DNA from: Stenoxybacter acetivorans DSM 19021
Lineage (GTDB): Bacteria; Pseudomonadota; Gammaproteobacteria; Burkholderiales; Neisseriaceae
DNA length: 64,000 bases
Assembly: GCF_000745895.1 (NCBI RefSeq)
Contig: NZ_KN050771.1
Location: forward strand, 16,897-80,896
Direction: 5' to 3'
Under the pieces are notes generated by a model. It ran no database searches, was not told the DNA's origin, and worked only from the letters and a program-made list of their open reading frames with translations. The number at the start of each line of letters is the position of its first letter. Position 1 is the first letter of the stretch. Shown here piece by piece: positions 8,396-17,903 of this stretch. The position numbers and the translations under genes were made by a program.

Positions 8396-9802
8396 ATGAA
8401 CTCTACTAAAAATTACCAGGGAAATGGTCGGCTTATCCTGGGTATCGTTCTGCTGGTTCTTACATTCTGGATGTTTGCACAATCGATGCAAGCAGCCCTG
8501 ATCCCTTCAATTGCACGGTCATTTGGTATCACTAATGATCCTGCTCAGATGGATTTACTTAACTTTGCTGCTTCTCTTGCCCCGCTTTTTTCTGCTGCCT
8601 GTGTTGTCGCAGCCGGTGGTCTTGCTGATCGGTATGGTCGGATAAAGTTTGCTTTCATTGGTACTGTATTGAGTGTTGCGGGTTCTGCACTGGTTGCCAT
8701 CTCCTGGAATGTTGACATACTGATTGTCGGGCGTGCATTACAGGGCATTTCCGCAGCCTGTATTATGCCGGCAACGATAGCACTGGTGAAAACCTATTTT
8801 GAAGAAAAGAAACAAGCGACTGCATTAACATGGTGGTCGGTTGGTTCCTGGGGCGGGTCCGGCTTTTGTGCCATTCTCGCGGGGTTGGTTGAACCTAATC
8901 TTGGCTGGCAGGCTATTTTCTGGATAAGTACTGTTGTGGCTATTATTGGCTTTACCCTGATACTGGGAACGCCGGAAGTGAAAGCTGCCCCTACCGACAA
9001 GAAATTCGACATGGTCGGAGCCATGATTTTTATTGTCTCTCTGATCTGCCTTGTACTTTCCGTATCCAAAGGCCGCAGCTGGGGATATACCGATATTCGC
9101 TTTATCGGAACGCTCGCCGCAGCTATCCTGGGGCTGATTACTTTTTACTACGTGGAGAAGAAAGCCGATTCACGGGGCATTGCTCAGCTTGTTGATTTCA
9201 GCCTGTTCACTTCTCGCGGTTACTTCGGAGCAACACTATCCAATTTCTTGGTGAACTCAATTGTCGGTGCAATGGTTGTTGTCAATACTTATATGCTTAG
9301 AGGCAGGGGAATGAGTACAGGTGAGGTTGCTTTAATGACGATAACTTATGCCATTGCTGTACTGGCACTGTTACCCGTTGGCCAAAAAATCCTGTTTAAA
9401 TTCGGTGGCAGATTACCAATGATTATTGGCACTGTGATTACATTTTCCGGTGTGATTTTGATGTCCTTCACTGGTATTGAAGATATTGGTTTATATAAAA
9501 TACTTGTTATCGTAGGATATGCTTTATTTGGTTTAGGGCTTGGGACTTATGCTACTCCGTCAATTTATACAGCTGTTTCCGCTGCCCCTCAAGAAAAAGC
9601 CGCTGTTGCAGCCGGAATTTATAAGTTGGCTTCTTCATTGGGCGGCGCAATCGGTGTTGCACTTTCCCTCGCAGTATTCTCTGTTTTTGATGATATAAAT
9701 AAAGCCGGAGCCGCAGGGCTGTGGCTGAATGTCGGGTTTGGTGTACTGGCGTTGTTGGCTGTTATATTTATTGTTCCCGGGCAAAAGAAAGTACAAAGTT
9801 AG
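8396..9802 (+). CDS. MFS transporter, DHA2-like, copy 2
   Basis: A 468-aa paralogue of the preceding transporter with the same start (MNS..KNYQGNGRLILG) and end (PGQKKVQS) and roughly nine of ten residues identical by eye. Motif A reads GGLADRYGRIK. Substitutions are mostly conservative and both frames are intact, so both copies have been under selection. Gene dosage or a slightly shifted substrate range are possible reasons for keeping two. No gene between 9803 and 10148 continues the operon. Confidence 0.87.
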   Translation: MNSTKNYQGNGRLILGIVLLVLTFWMFAQSMQAALIPSIARSFGITNDPAQMDLLNFAASLAPLFSAACVVAAGGLADRYGRIKFAFIGTVLSVAGSALVAISWNVDILIVGRALQGISAACIMPATIALVKTYFEEKKQATALTWWSVGSWGGSGFCAILAGLVEPNLGWQAIFWISTVVAIIGFTLILGTPEVKAAPTDKKFDMVGAMIFIVSLICLVLSVSKGRSWGYTDIRFIGTLAAAILGLITFYYVEKKADSRGIAQLVDFSLFTSRGYFGATLSNFLVNSIVGAMVVVNTYMLRGRGMSTGEVALMTITYAIAVLALLPVGQKILFKFGGRLPMIIGTVITFSGVILMSFTGIEDIGLYKILVIVGYALFGLGLGTYATPSIYTAVSAAPQEKAAVAAGIYKLASSLGGAIGVALSLAVFSVFDDINKAGAAGLWLNVGFGVLALLAVIFIVPGQKKVQS

Positions 9803-9854
9803 GGAGGTCTTCAAAGCTAAAACCGAAAAAGTTATGGAGTAACATTATGGTTTA

Positions 9855-9889
9855 CAGGATGACTACTGTACTGGCAGTAGTCATACCTG
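9855..9889 (+). terminator. hairpin and T-run after MFS copy 2
   Basis: The same ATGACTACTG/CAGTAGTCAT stem as after copy 1, here followed within about ten bases by a six-T run, so it is a better terminator for the whole operon. Confidence 0.6.
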
Positions 9890-10148
9890 TCTCAAAGCCT
9901 TTTTTGTTTCACTGGGTGAAATTCAATTTCATTTTGCCTATCCCATTCTGTCTTTCTTTATCCTTCCCAGTCTCATTTATAGCTGTACTATTATTTTTTC
10001 AAAAAAGAAAACATAGCCTATTCAGTAGATTTCAGATAATTAGCCGTAATTTTTCTGGCTAGTCATTTTGAAAAATTTAATAGTTCAGCTATATCTTGCA
10101 TGACAGGGAGGATCTATCTTAAAGGATTTCATTCAGGCTGCCTGTTAT
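9890..10148. other. right border of the foreign block, no gene seen
   Basis: About 260 bases with no convincing coding frame. The AT-rich left part belongs with the foreign block. The first uptake sequence since position 2253 appears at 10132-10143, immediately before the mutL stop, so the insertion probably ends between about 9900 and 10130. I see no tRNA end, direct repeat or integrase that would define an attachment site. Confidence 0.5.
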
Positions 10149-12098
10149 TTATTGCCCACGCAAAAACAGCGCGTCTAAGTCTTGTAAGCTCAGTTTTACC
10201 CATGTTGGACGGCCATGATTGCATTGATTGGCGCGCTCGGTGTGTTCCATGTCGCGCAGCAAAGCGTTCATTTCAGGCAGGGTGAGTTTACGACCGGCGC
10301 GTACCGAACCGTGGCACGCCATATTGGCAAGTATGCGGTTTTCTTCGGCGGCGATGTGTTGGCTGCTGCCGATGGTTGCCAGTTCTGCCAATACAGTACG
10401 GGCAAGTGTAACCAAATCGCTCTTGGCAAGCAGTGCCGGTGCGGTGTGAATGGCGAGTCGGTTTTCATCTAAAGCGGTGAGTTCCAAACCAAAACCGCGC
10501 AAATTGTCAGCATATTCAACAGCAGTTGCCATCTCTTCATGGTCGGCTGAAAAAACAATCGGCATCAGCAAGGCTTGGCTGACAAGGCTGCCTTGCTCAC
10601 TGCGTTGGTGTTTCATTTTTTCATAATTCACGCGCTCTGCTGCGGCGTGCATGTCTATCAGCAATAAAGCGTCTTGACCCTGCGCCAAAATATAAATATC
10701 AGACAGTTGCGCAATGGCATAGCCCAAAGGCAGTGCGGCGACGGTTTCGTCATATCGATGATTGGTGTTATTTGTATCTTCGGGCGGGAAAATGCCGCGT
10801 TCGCGCTCCCATTGCGCCAATTCACTGTCATTTTCAATTGGATTATCCTCAATGGGATTATCAAATTTTTGCGCATCTTCTCGATAAAGTTCGGCATAGG
10901 TGTTTAAGGCCGCCTGCGATTCTTTTAAGCTCAAACCGCGCTGTATCGGCGCGCGGGCAGCTTGATACGGCACGGGGGTGCTGCGATGGCTGCCTGAAAA
11001 AGATTCGGCGGAATTGTTGTATGTGGGTAACGCCGTTTCATTTTGGGCTTCATTTGCCGTGATTTGCCGCAATACTGCGCCCGCTTGCGATAAAGACGCG
11101 GTGTTTGCGGCGTTGGTGTCTGCCAAGGCTTTGTTGAGGGTATGAAATACCAATTGGTGAATCTGCTGGCTTTGGCGAAAGCGCACTTCGGTTTTAGCGG
11201 GGTGTACGTTTACGTCCACATCAGCGGGCGGCATTTCCAAAAACAAGGCAAATGCGGGCGTTATCGCGTGATGCAGCACATCACGGTAGGCTTGTTTGAC
11301 GGCGTGAAGCAGTACTTTGTCGCGCACAAAACGGCGGTTCACAAACAAATATTGCTGATTGCTTTTGCCCTGCGCAAACGTGGGCTTGCTGATAAACCCA
11401 CTGAGCCGAATTGCTGCTTCTTTGCTGTCTATGCTTAATGAGGCTGCCTGAAAATCACTGCCCAGTAAGGCGGCAACCCGTTCAGCAATGGTTTGTACCG
11501 GTAAAGACAGCGTGGTTTTGTCGTTGTGTTTGAGGGTAAACGCGATGTGCGGATGCGACAATGCCAACCGTTCCGTCATGTTGAGGCAATGGGCGTATTC
11601 GGTGGCTTCCGATTTAAGAAATTTGCGCCGCGCCGGTGTGTTGAAAAAAAGCTCTGCCGCTTCAATGGTTGTACCGACGGCGCGGACGGCGGCACGGGTT
11701 TCACCCAATACACCGTCTTCAGCGTAAACACTGGCGGCAATATCGGCATCGGCGGTGCGGCTGGTTAAGGTGAGGCGGCTCACCGAGGCAATGCTCGCCA
11801 ACCCTTCGCCGCGAAAACCCATGCTTGACACGGTTTCCAACTCGCTCAAATTATGGATTTTACTGGTGGCATGGCGGTGCAAAGCCAGCGCGATTTCATC
11901 AGCAGGAATGCCGCTGCCGTTGTCCGCAATAATCAATCGTTTGATGCCGCCGCCTGTGAGTGCGATGTCAATTTGGGTCGCACCTGCATCAATGCTGTTT
12001 TCCAGCAATTCTTTTAAGGCGTTGGCAGGGCGTTCCACTACCTCACCGGCGGCGATTTGATTGACCAAATGATCGGGCAACAGGTTAATATGATTCAT
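10149..12098 (-). CDS. mutL: DNA mismatch repair protein MutL
   Basis: A 649-aa MutL. The N-terminal GHKL ATPase motifs are visible: ELLENSIDAGAT near residue 31, DNGSGIP near 59 and SMGFRGEGLASI near 91. The C-terminal dimerisation domain carries DMHAAAERVNYE near residue 480. This fits the D-x-H-A-x2-E-x4-E nicking-endonuclease motif of MutL proteins from bacteria lacking MutH. ACHGSVRAGR and CNHGRPT near the end complete the metal site. The protein therefore probably nicks the strand itself after MutS recognition. Confidence 0.96.
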   Translation of the reverse strand: MNHINLLPDHLVNQIAAGEVVERPANALKELLENSIDAGATQIDIALTGGGIKRLIIADNGSGIPADEIALALHRHATSKIHNLSELETVSSMGFRGEGLASIASVSRLTLTSRTADADIAASVYAEDGVLGETRAAVRAVGTTIEAAELFFNTPARRKFLKSEATEYAHCLNMTERLALSHPHIAFTLKHNDKTTLSLPVQTIAERVAALLGSDFQAASLSIDSKEAAIRLSGFISKPTFAQGKSNQQYLFVNRRFVRDKVLLHAVKQAYRDVLHHAITPAFALFLEMPPADVDVNVHPAKTEVRFRQSQQIHQLVFHTLNKALADTNAANTASLSQAGAVLRQITANEAQNETALPTYNNSAESFSGSHRSTPVPYQAARAPIQRGLSLKESQAALNTYAELYREDAQKFDNPIEDNPIENDSELAQWERERGIFPPEDTNNTNHRYDETVAALPLGYAIAQLSDIYILAQGQDALLLIDMHAAAERVNYEKMKHQRSEQGSLVSQALLMPIVFSADHEEMATAVEYADNLRGFGLELTALDENRLAIHTAPALLAKSDLVTLARTVLAELATIGSSQHIAAEENRILANMACHGSVRAGRKLTLPEMNALLRDMEHTERANQCNHGRPTWVKLSLQDLDALFLRGQ

Positions 12099-12136
12099 GT
12101 GTGCTTCAATATCTTTTTAAATATTTGATGATGGCA

Positions 12137-12799
12137 TTATTGCACCGCTGTCTTTTCCCGCTTGGCAAGATAACGATGCCGAATAATTTCAATCACAACA
12201 GGGACAACAGATAAAATAATAATCGCCAATAAAATTAAAGATAAATTATCTTTAACGATAGGCAATTGTCCGAAGAAATAACCGGCAAACGAAAATAGCA
12301 GTACCCACATCAACGCACCAATAATGTTATAGCGCAAAAACCGTCCGTAATGCATGTGTCCCATGCCCGCCACAAACGGTGCAAATGTACGGATAATCGG
12401 AATAAACCGCGCCAAAATAATGGTTTTCCCGCCATGCTTGGCATAAAAGGCTTCCGTTTGCAGTAAATACTTGCGCTTAAATATTTTGGAATCGGGATTG
12501 GCAAATAATTTCTTCCCAAAATATTTACCGATACTGAAATTGGCGGCATCACCCAACACGGCAGCGGCAAACAATAATGCCACCATAAGATAAATATTCA
12601 TACCGCCCACCGCCGCAATGCTGCCGGCGGCAAATAATAAAGAATCACCGGGTAAAAACGGTGTTGCCACCAAACCGGTTTCGCAAAAAATAATCACAAT
12701 TAAAATGGCATAAATCCATACGCCGTATTGATGACTTAATTGTTGTAAATGTTGGTCGATGTGCAGAATAAAATCAATCAAAGCACCGATGAATTCCAT
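12137..12799 (-). CDS. DedA family membrane protein
   Basis: A 220-aa integral membrane protein of the DedA/VTT (SNARE-associated) family. It shows the conserved [12 protein letters not shown] segment near residue 48 and [24 protein letters not shown] near 123, with the acidic and arginine residues typical of these proteins. Members act as lipid scramblases or transporters (undecaprenyl-phosphate or phosphatidylethanolamine recycling) and affect membrane-potential homeostasis. It sits upstream of mutL on the same strand with a 38-bp gap, so the two may be co-transcribed. Confidence 0.9.
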   Translation of the reverse strand: MEFIGALIDFILHIDQHLQQLSHQYGVWIYAILIVIIFCETGLVATPFLPGDSLLFAAGSIAAVGGMNIYLMVALLFAAAVLGDAANFSIGKYFGKKLFANPDSKIFKRKYLLQTEAFYAKHGGKTIILARFIPIIRTFAPFVAGMGHMHYGRFLRYNIIGALMWVLLFSFAGYFFGQLPIVKDNLSLILLAIIILSVVPVVIEIIRHRYLAKREKTAVQ

Positions 12800-12865
12800 A
12801 ACGAAGCAGTATATGATGAGAATAAGCGCATTCTAGCCGAATTTGATTGGCGGGTAACAGTAAAA

Positions 12866-12900
12866 AACAGGCTGCCTGAAAACTTTCAGGCAGCCTGTTT
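12866..12900 (-). terminator. DUS inverted-pair terminator between dedA and gap
   Basis: AAACAGGCTGCCTGAAA and its complement TTTCAGGCAGCCTGTTT form a 17-bp stem with a one-base loop, flanked by A and T runs. The stem is made of two uptake sequences in inverted orientation, the usual Neisseriaceae terminator design. On the minus strand it terminates the upstream gap gene. Confidence 0.8.
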
Positions 12901-12921
12901 TTAATCAGCAGAAACAATCTG

Positions 12922-13950
12922 TTAAACCAATGCAGCAACGTCCATACCAAACATGGCGCGCGCGGTATTGAGCATTTGACAGCTGAAGCCCCACTCGTTG
13001 TCGTACCACGACAACACTTTTACCATATTGCCGTTGGACACTTTGGTTAACGTGCTGTCAAAAGTGGAGGCTTGTGTGGTGTGGTTAAAGTCCATTGATA
13101 CCAAAGGCAGCGTGTTGTAAGCAAGTATGTGCTTCATCGTGCCTTCACTCGCGGCTTTCACCAGCGCATTCACTTCTTCCACCGTGGTATCACGCGCGGC
13201 TTCAAAAGTTAAATCCACCAAAGACACGTTAATGGTTGGCACACGCACGGCAAAACCGTCGAGTTTGCCTTTCAATGCAGGCAATACCAAACCCACGGCC
13301 TTTGCCGCACCGGTTTTGGTGGGAATCATGTTTTCCACCGCACTGCGGGCGCGGCGCAGGTCGCTGTGGGCGTTATCGGTTAAGAGCTGGTCGCTGGTGA
13401 AAGCATGAATGGTGGTCATCAGCCCTTTGGTGATGCCCAAGCCGTCATGCAAGGCTTTTGCCACAGGCGCCAAGCAGTTGGTGGTGCAAGAAGCGTTGGA
13501 TACCACTGTCATGTCTGCGGTAAGCACATCATGGTTCACACCGTAAACAATGGTGGCATCAACATCGTTGCCGCCGGGCGCGGAAATCAGCACTTTTTTT
13601 GCACCTGCGTTTAAATGGGCTTGGCATTTTTCTTTGCTGGTAAACGCCCCTGTGCATTCAAACACCAAATCCACGCCCAAATCGCGCCAAGGCAATTGGG
13701 CGGGGTCGCGGGTAGAGAAAACCGGAATTTTGTCGCCATTTATCAATAAATGATTTTCATCATGAGCAACGGCTGCCGGAAAGCGGCCATGTACCGTATC
13801 AAATTGGGTGATGTGTGCATTGGTTGCCAAATCACCGGTAACATTTACCGCCACAATTTCAAATTGGTGGCGCAGATTGTATTCATAAATGGCCCGCAAA
13901 ATCTGGCGACCAATGCGACCATAACCATTAATGGCAACTTTCAAACTCAT
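12922..13950 (-). CDS. gapA: type I glyceraldehyde-3-phosphate dehydrogenase
   Basis: A 342-aa NAD(P)-dependent GAPDH that converts glyceraldehyde-3-phosphate and phosphate to 1,3-bisphosphoglycerate. The dinucleotide-binding start is [12 protein letters not shown], the catalytic cysteine is C155 in SNASCTTNC, and the active-site histidine lies in [22 protein letters not shown] is near the C-terminus. The ATG at 13950 was preferred over upstream in-frame codons because AAGGA precedes it and the family starts at this point. A MITE-like repeat lies about 100 bp upstream. Confidence 0.95.
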   Translation of the reverse strand: MSLKVAINGYGRIGRQILRAIYEYNLRHQFEIVAVNVTGDLATNAHITQFDTVHGRFPAAVAHDENHLLINGDKIPVFSTRDPAQLPWRDLGVDLVFECTGAFTSKEKCQAHLNAGAKKVLISAPGGNDVDATIVYGVNHDVLTADMTVVSNASCTTNCLAPVAKALHDGLGITKGLMTTIHAFTSDQLLTDNAHSDLRRARSAVENMIPTKTGAAKAVGLVLPALKGKLDGFAVRVPTINVSLVDLTFEAARDTTVEEVNALVKAASEGTMKHILAYNTLPLVSMDFNHTTQASTFDSTLTKVSNGNMVKVLSWYDNEWGFSCQMLNTARAMFGMDVAALV

Positions 13951-14893
<943 letters not shown>

Positions 14894-14921
14894 TACCAAA
14901 ACTTTTTGGGGGTTAAAAATC

Positions 14922-16241
14922 ATGAAAAATATGATGAAATTGCTTTCGGCAACTGGGGGGTTACTGCCTGCCGCCGCTTTCGCCGAAGGAGTCGCCGATT
15001 GGTGGCAGCCATTGTCTGCCATTGACTCGGGGGACACCGCTTGGGTAATGACTTCCGCCGTTTTGGTATTGTTTATGACCATTCCCGGCATTGCCTTGTT
15101 TTACGGCGGTATGGATCGTAAGAAAAATGTGCTCGGCACCATGATGCACAGTTTTTCAATTGCCGCTTTGGTCAGTGTATTGTGGATGATCGTCGGCTAC
15201 TCACTGGCATTTACGCCGGGCAACGCTTTTATCGGCGGCTTAGACCGTTTCTTTTTGAGCGGCATGGGTTTGGATTTGGCAAAAGAAGTCGGCACAATCG
15301 CGCCGAATGCGGGTTCTGTTCCCGAAAGCGTGTTTATGTTCTTCCAAATGACTTTTGCCGTGATTTCCACTGCCATTGTTACCGGTGCATTTGCCGGTCG
15401 CATGAAATTTTCTGCCATGCTGTTGTTTTCCGGTGCATATTCCCTGTTGGTGTATGTACCTGTGGCACACTGGGTATGGGGCGGCGGCTTTATGGCTGCA
15501 GGCGGCGTGATGGATTATGCCGGCGGTACGGTTGTGCACATCAATGCCGGTGTTGCCGGTTTGGTGGCGGCTTTGGTGATTGGTCCGCGCTTAGGCTACG
15601 GCAAAGAATCGATGGCACCGCACAATATGGCTTTCACCTTAACCGGTGCTGCCATGCTGTGGCTGGGTTGGTTCGGTTTTAACGCAGGTTCTGCCGTTGC
15701 CGCCAATGCGTCAGCCGGCATGGCAATGGCAGTTACCCAAATTGCCGCCGCCGTTGCCGCATTAACTTGGATGCTGTGTGAAAAGCTGGCAGGGCACAAA
15801 CCCTCTGCTTTGGGCTTGGCTTCCGGTGCGGTAGCCGGTTTGGTGGGCATTACGCCTGCTGCCGGTTTTGTCGGTCCGCAAGCGGCTTTGGTTATTGGTA
15901 TTGTTACCGCAGTCGGCGCGTATCTCGCTTCTGTCGTGCTGAAACGCAGATTGGGTTATGATGATTCTTTCGACGCATTCGGCATTCACGGCTTCGGCGG
16001 CATCATCGGTTCAATTTTAACCGGCGCATTGTTCTCCAATATGATTTTTGGCGGCGATGCCGCCATTGGCAGCCAATTGTGGATTCAAATCAAAGACGTC
16101 ATCATCAGCGTGGTGTACAGCGGCGCGGTCAGCTGGATTATTCTGAAAGCAGTTGGTTTAATTTGCGGCGGCTTGCGTGTGGAACGCGATGAAGAGCGCG
16201 AAGGCTTGGATTTGGCTATACACGGCGAACGTGTGGAATAA
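14922..16241 (+). CDS. amtB: ammonium transporter
   Basis: A 439-aa Amt/MEP/Rh channel. It begins with a signal peptide (MKNMMKLLSATGG...AFAEG) and then carries eleven expected membrane segments. Family landmarks are DTAWVMTSAVLVLFM, GGMDRKKNVLGTMM, the first pore-histidine region VVHINAGVAG and the second FGIHGFGGIIG. It conducts NH3/NH4+ across the inner membrane and is regulated by the upstream PII protein. The ATG at 14922 was chosen because the signal peptide starts there. The gap from glnK is only 28 bp, so the pair forms one operon. Confidence 0.95.
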   Translation: MKNMMKLLSATGGLLPAAAFAEGVADWWQPLSAIDSGDTAWVMTSAVLVLFMTIPGIALFYGGMDRKKNVLGTMMHSFSIAALVSVLWMIVGYSLAFTPGNAFIGGLDRFFLSGMGLDLAKEVGTIAPNAGSVPESVFMFFQMTFAVISTAIVTGAFAGRMKFSAMLLFSGAYSLLVYVPVAHWVWGGGFMAAGGVMDYAGGTVVHINAGVAGLVAALVIGPRLGYGKESMAPHNMAFTLTGAAMLWLGWFGFNAGSAVAANASAGMAMAVTQIAAAVAALTWMLCEKLAGHKPSALGLASGAVAGLVGITPAAGFVGPQAALVIGIVTAVGAYLASVVLKRRLGYDDSFDAFGIHGFGGIIGSILTGALFSNMIFGGDAAIGSQLWIQIKDVIISVVYSGAVSWIILKAVGLICGGLRVERDEEREGLDLAIHGERVE

Positions 16242-16274
16242 ACATCGCTTGGTAAGATAAAACCCCTTTGCATT

Positions 16275-16331
16275 GAACTGCACCCCGAAAGTTGGACACC
16301 CAACCCAACTTTGAGGTGCAGTTTTTTTTTA
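16275..16331 (+). repeat. palindromic element C, left copy (also amtB terminator)
   Basis: CTGCACCCCGAAAGTTGG pairs with CCAACTTTGAGGTGCAG and is followed by a ten-T run, so this copy works as an intrinsic terminator for glnK-amtB. Nearly the same sequence recurs at 17048-17100 on the other side of the toxin-antitoxin pair. The arm TGAACTGCACCCCGAAAG resembles ends of IS3/IS150-group insertion sequences, so it may be a fused pair of IS ends. That origin is inference. Confidence 0.7.
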
Positions 16332-16474
16332 TTACTCACTCACTTTTTTCAGGAAGCCTTACCCATGAAACTCGAATACATGATTCCCGAACTTCTGGAA
16401 GCTAATAATGTTTTGGCTGTCTGAAGCATATCCTGTAGTGATTGTGGAACTTTAAAATCAGCCCCGAAAAAGAG

Positions 16475-16480
16475 TATAAT
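16475..16480 (+). promoter_or_regulatory. -10 box of the toxin-antitoxin operon
   Basis: A perfect TATAAT lies 28 bp before the antitoxin ATG. An 18-bp spacer separates it from a weak TTTAAA. A weak -35 is common in autoregulated TA operons. Confidence 0.5.
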
Positions 16481-16508
16481 TAAGCATCAAATTTAGGATG
16501 AAATAAAA

Positions 16509-16751
16509 ATGAATATCGTACTTGCCGATTATGCAGTCAGTGTTACTGACCTAAAACGAAACTTCAGCCACATTGTCAGTGAAGCTGACGGCGCAGTTGC
16601 TGTTTTAAACCATAATAAACCCGAAGCCTACTTGCTTTCAGCGCAACGTTACGAAGCCCTTATGGATTATCTGGAAGATTTAGAAGACCTAAAATTGGCT
16701 CATGAACGCATGGGCTTACCTGCCAGAAAGGTTAATCTTGAAGACTTATGA
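16509..16751 (+). CDS. Phd/YefM-family antitoxin
   Basis: An 80-aa antitoxin with the Phd/YefM N-terminal DNA-binding fold: VSVTDLKRNFSHIVSEADGAVAVL near residues 10-33, then NKPEAYLLSAQRYEAL. The acidic C-terminal part (YLEDLEDLKLAHER) would wrap the toxin. It should repress its own promoter and neutralise the downstream RelE-type toxin. GGATG lies upstream of the start. Its 3' end overlaps the toxin start by 14 bases. The cassette is bracketed by two copies of palindromic element C. Confidence 0.88.
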   Translation: MNIVLADYAVSVTDLKRNFSHIVSEADGAVAVLNHNKPEAYLLSAQRYEALMDYLEDLEDLKLAHERMGLPARKVNLEDL

Positions 16752-17031
16752 ACTGGCTTTCATTGAACCTGCGTTGGCTGAATGGAAAAAATTAGACGGC
16801 AGTATCCGTACTCAATTTAAAAAGAAGCTGGCTGAACGTCTGACAAATCCACACATACCGTCTGCGGCATTACACGGAATGTCGGATTGCTACAAAATCA
16901 AATTAAGAAAAGTAGGTTATCGCTTAATCTATCAAGTTGATGATAATGTTGTCGTGGTTACAGTCATTGCCGTTGGCAAACGTGATAAAAACAAGGCTTA
17001 CACGCAAGCGGATAAACGCTTAATTGAGTAG
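16738..17031 (+). CDS. relE: RelE-family mRNA interferase toxin
   Basis: A 97-aa RelE/ParE-superfamily protein that cleaves mRNA in the ribosomal A site when freed from its antitoxin. It matches the E. coli RelE pattern closely: EPALAEWKKLDGSIRTQFKK, the segment MSDCYKIKLRKVGYRLIYQV with catalytic-region basic residues, and VIAVGKRDKNKAY. The start is TTG at 16738, preceded by AGAAAGG. This start matches the family length, whereas the upstream in-frame ATG at 16702 would add 12 unrelated residues. It overlaps the antitoxin gene, so translation is coupled. Confidence 0.88.
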   Translation: MKTYELAFIEPALAEWKKLDGSIRTQFKKKLAERLTNPHIPSAALHGMSDCYKIKLRKVGYRLIYQVDDNVVVVTVIAVGKRDKNKAYTQADKRLIE

Positions 17032-17047
17032 AGAAAAAACACGCCAA

Positions 17048-17100
17048 ATGAACTGCACCCCGAAAGTTGGACACCGCAACCCAACTTTGAGGTGCGGTTT
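17048..17100 (+). repeat. palindromic element C, right copy
   Basis: AACTGCACCCCGAAAGTTGG, a short loop and CCAACTTTGAGGTGCGGTT repeat the left copy at 16275-16331 in the same orientation with only a few changes. The two copies flank the toxin-antitoxin pair as direct repeats. An uptake-sequence variant AGGCTACCTGAA follows near 17169. The remaining bases to 17316 hold no gene that I can support. Confidence 0.7.
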
Positions 17101-17316
17101 GCATGTGCAAAGGATTTTTCTTTTCCGTTCGGGCGGATAGGCAAAATTGTCCAAGATTGCCTATCACAGGCTACCTGAAAGAATATCAATCATTCATCAG
17201 ATTTGGCGTTGAAGCCATATACACTGTTAAACAGCTTGCCACACCGCACACTTTCAGCGGATAGGCTACATCAATGTATGGGATTATTCAGCAGAATTAT
17301 CAGCATCACGGGCTTG

Positions 17317-17802
17317 TTAATCACGCATTTCTGCGTAAATTTTCTTCATTTCCTCAATTTTGGTGCGGCTGGGTTTGCGGCGGATTGAGCTGTACCCTTC
17401 CAACTTTCCTTGCCGTACATTGGGCAGAACGGTGGCATATACCCAATAATAAGCACCATTTTTAGTGAGATTTTTCACATAACCCGTCCAGCGTTTGCCG
17501 CTTTGAACCGTTGCCCATAAATCGGCAAATGCTGCTTTTGGCATGTCGGGATGACGCAAAATACAATGCGGCGTACCAATTAATTCATCACGAGTCCAGC
17601 CGCTGATGGTAACGAATGCTTCATTGGCATGGGTAATAATGCCGTTTACATCAGTGCGCGATACAATCAGATGACCGTCGGGCCAAGCCAATTCTTCATC
17701 AATGGTGTAAACAGTGCGCGTTTCACCGCTCCAGTAATGCAGTTCATGCGCAACAGCATCTGCGGCGGGTTTGGGTTGAGTGGGCAGAATAATATTTGAC
17801 AT
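17317..17802 (-). CDS. stand-alone PAS domain protein (Aer-like)
   Basis: A 161-aa protein that is almost entirely one PAS domain of the Aer type. Key stretches are LIVSRTDVNGIITHANEAFVTISG near residue 46, TPHCILRHPDMPKAAFADLW near 77, and GKRWTGYVKNLTKNGAYYWV near 101. Aer homologues bind FAD here to sense redox or energy status. No HAMP, kinase or methyl-accepting domain is attached, so it must signal through a partner. It lies 100 bp downstream of the histidine kinase gene on the same strand, which makes that kinase a possible partner (inference). Confidence 0.85.
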   Translation of the reverse strand: MSNIILPTQPKPAADAVAHELHYWSGETRTVYTIDEELAWPDGHLIVSRTDVNGIITHANEAFVTISGWTRDELIGTPHCILRHPDMPKAAFADLWATVQSGKRWTGYVKNLTKNGAYYWVYATVLPNVRQGKLEGYSSIRRKPSRTKIEEMKKIYAEMRD

Positions 17803-17903
17803 ATATCATTTAATTGATAATAAACCGATTATTCTATCAAATCTGCAATGTATTGCCTATCTTTCTGCAACCGTCTTTTCATTTCAACACCGAATTCAAC
17901 CAT

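Larger units (their letters stand above)
6775..9889 (+). repeat. tandem duplication of an MFS transporter unit (about 1.56 kb x 2)
   Basis: Two consecutive units begin at 6775 and 8338 with the same CCGGCATCTGATT segment. Each carries an MFS gene and ends with an identical hairpin (8296-8330 and 9855-9889). The offset of about 1562 bp is constant along the unit. Much of the two genes is base-for-base identical, with clusters of silent and conservative changes, so this is a diverged duplication and not an assembly copy. Confidence 0.85.

Noticed and set aside
12866..12900. DUS hairpins as CRISPR-like or IS repeats
   Set aside because: They are inverted pairs of the family uptake sequence at gene ends, a known terminator arrangement in Neisseriaceae.
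16364..16423. 19-codon frame MKLEYMIPELLEANNVLAV
   Set aside because: Too short to support as a gene and no coupling to the antitoxin start; left unannotated.
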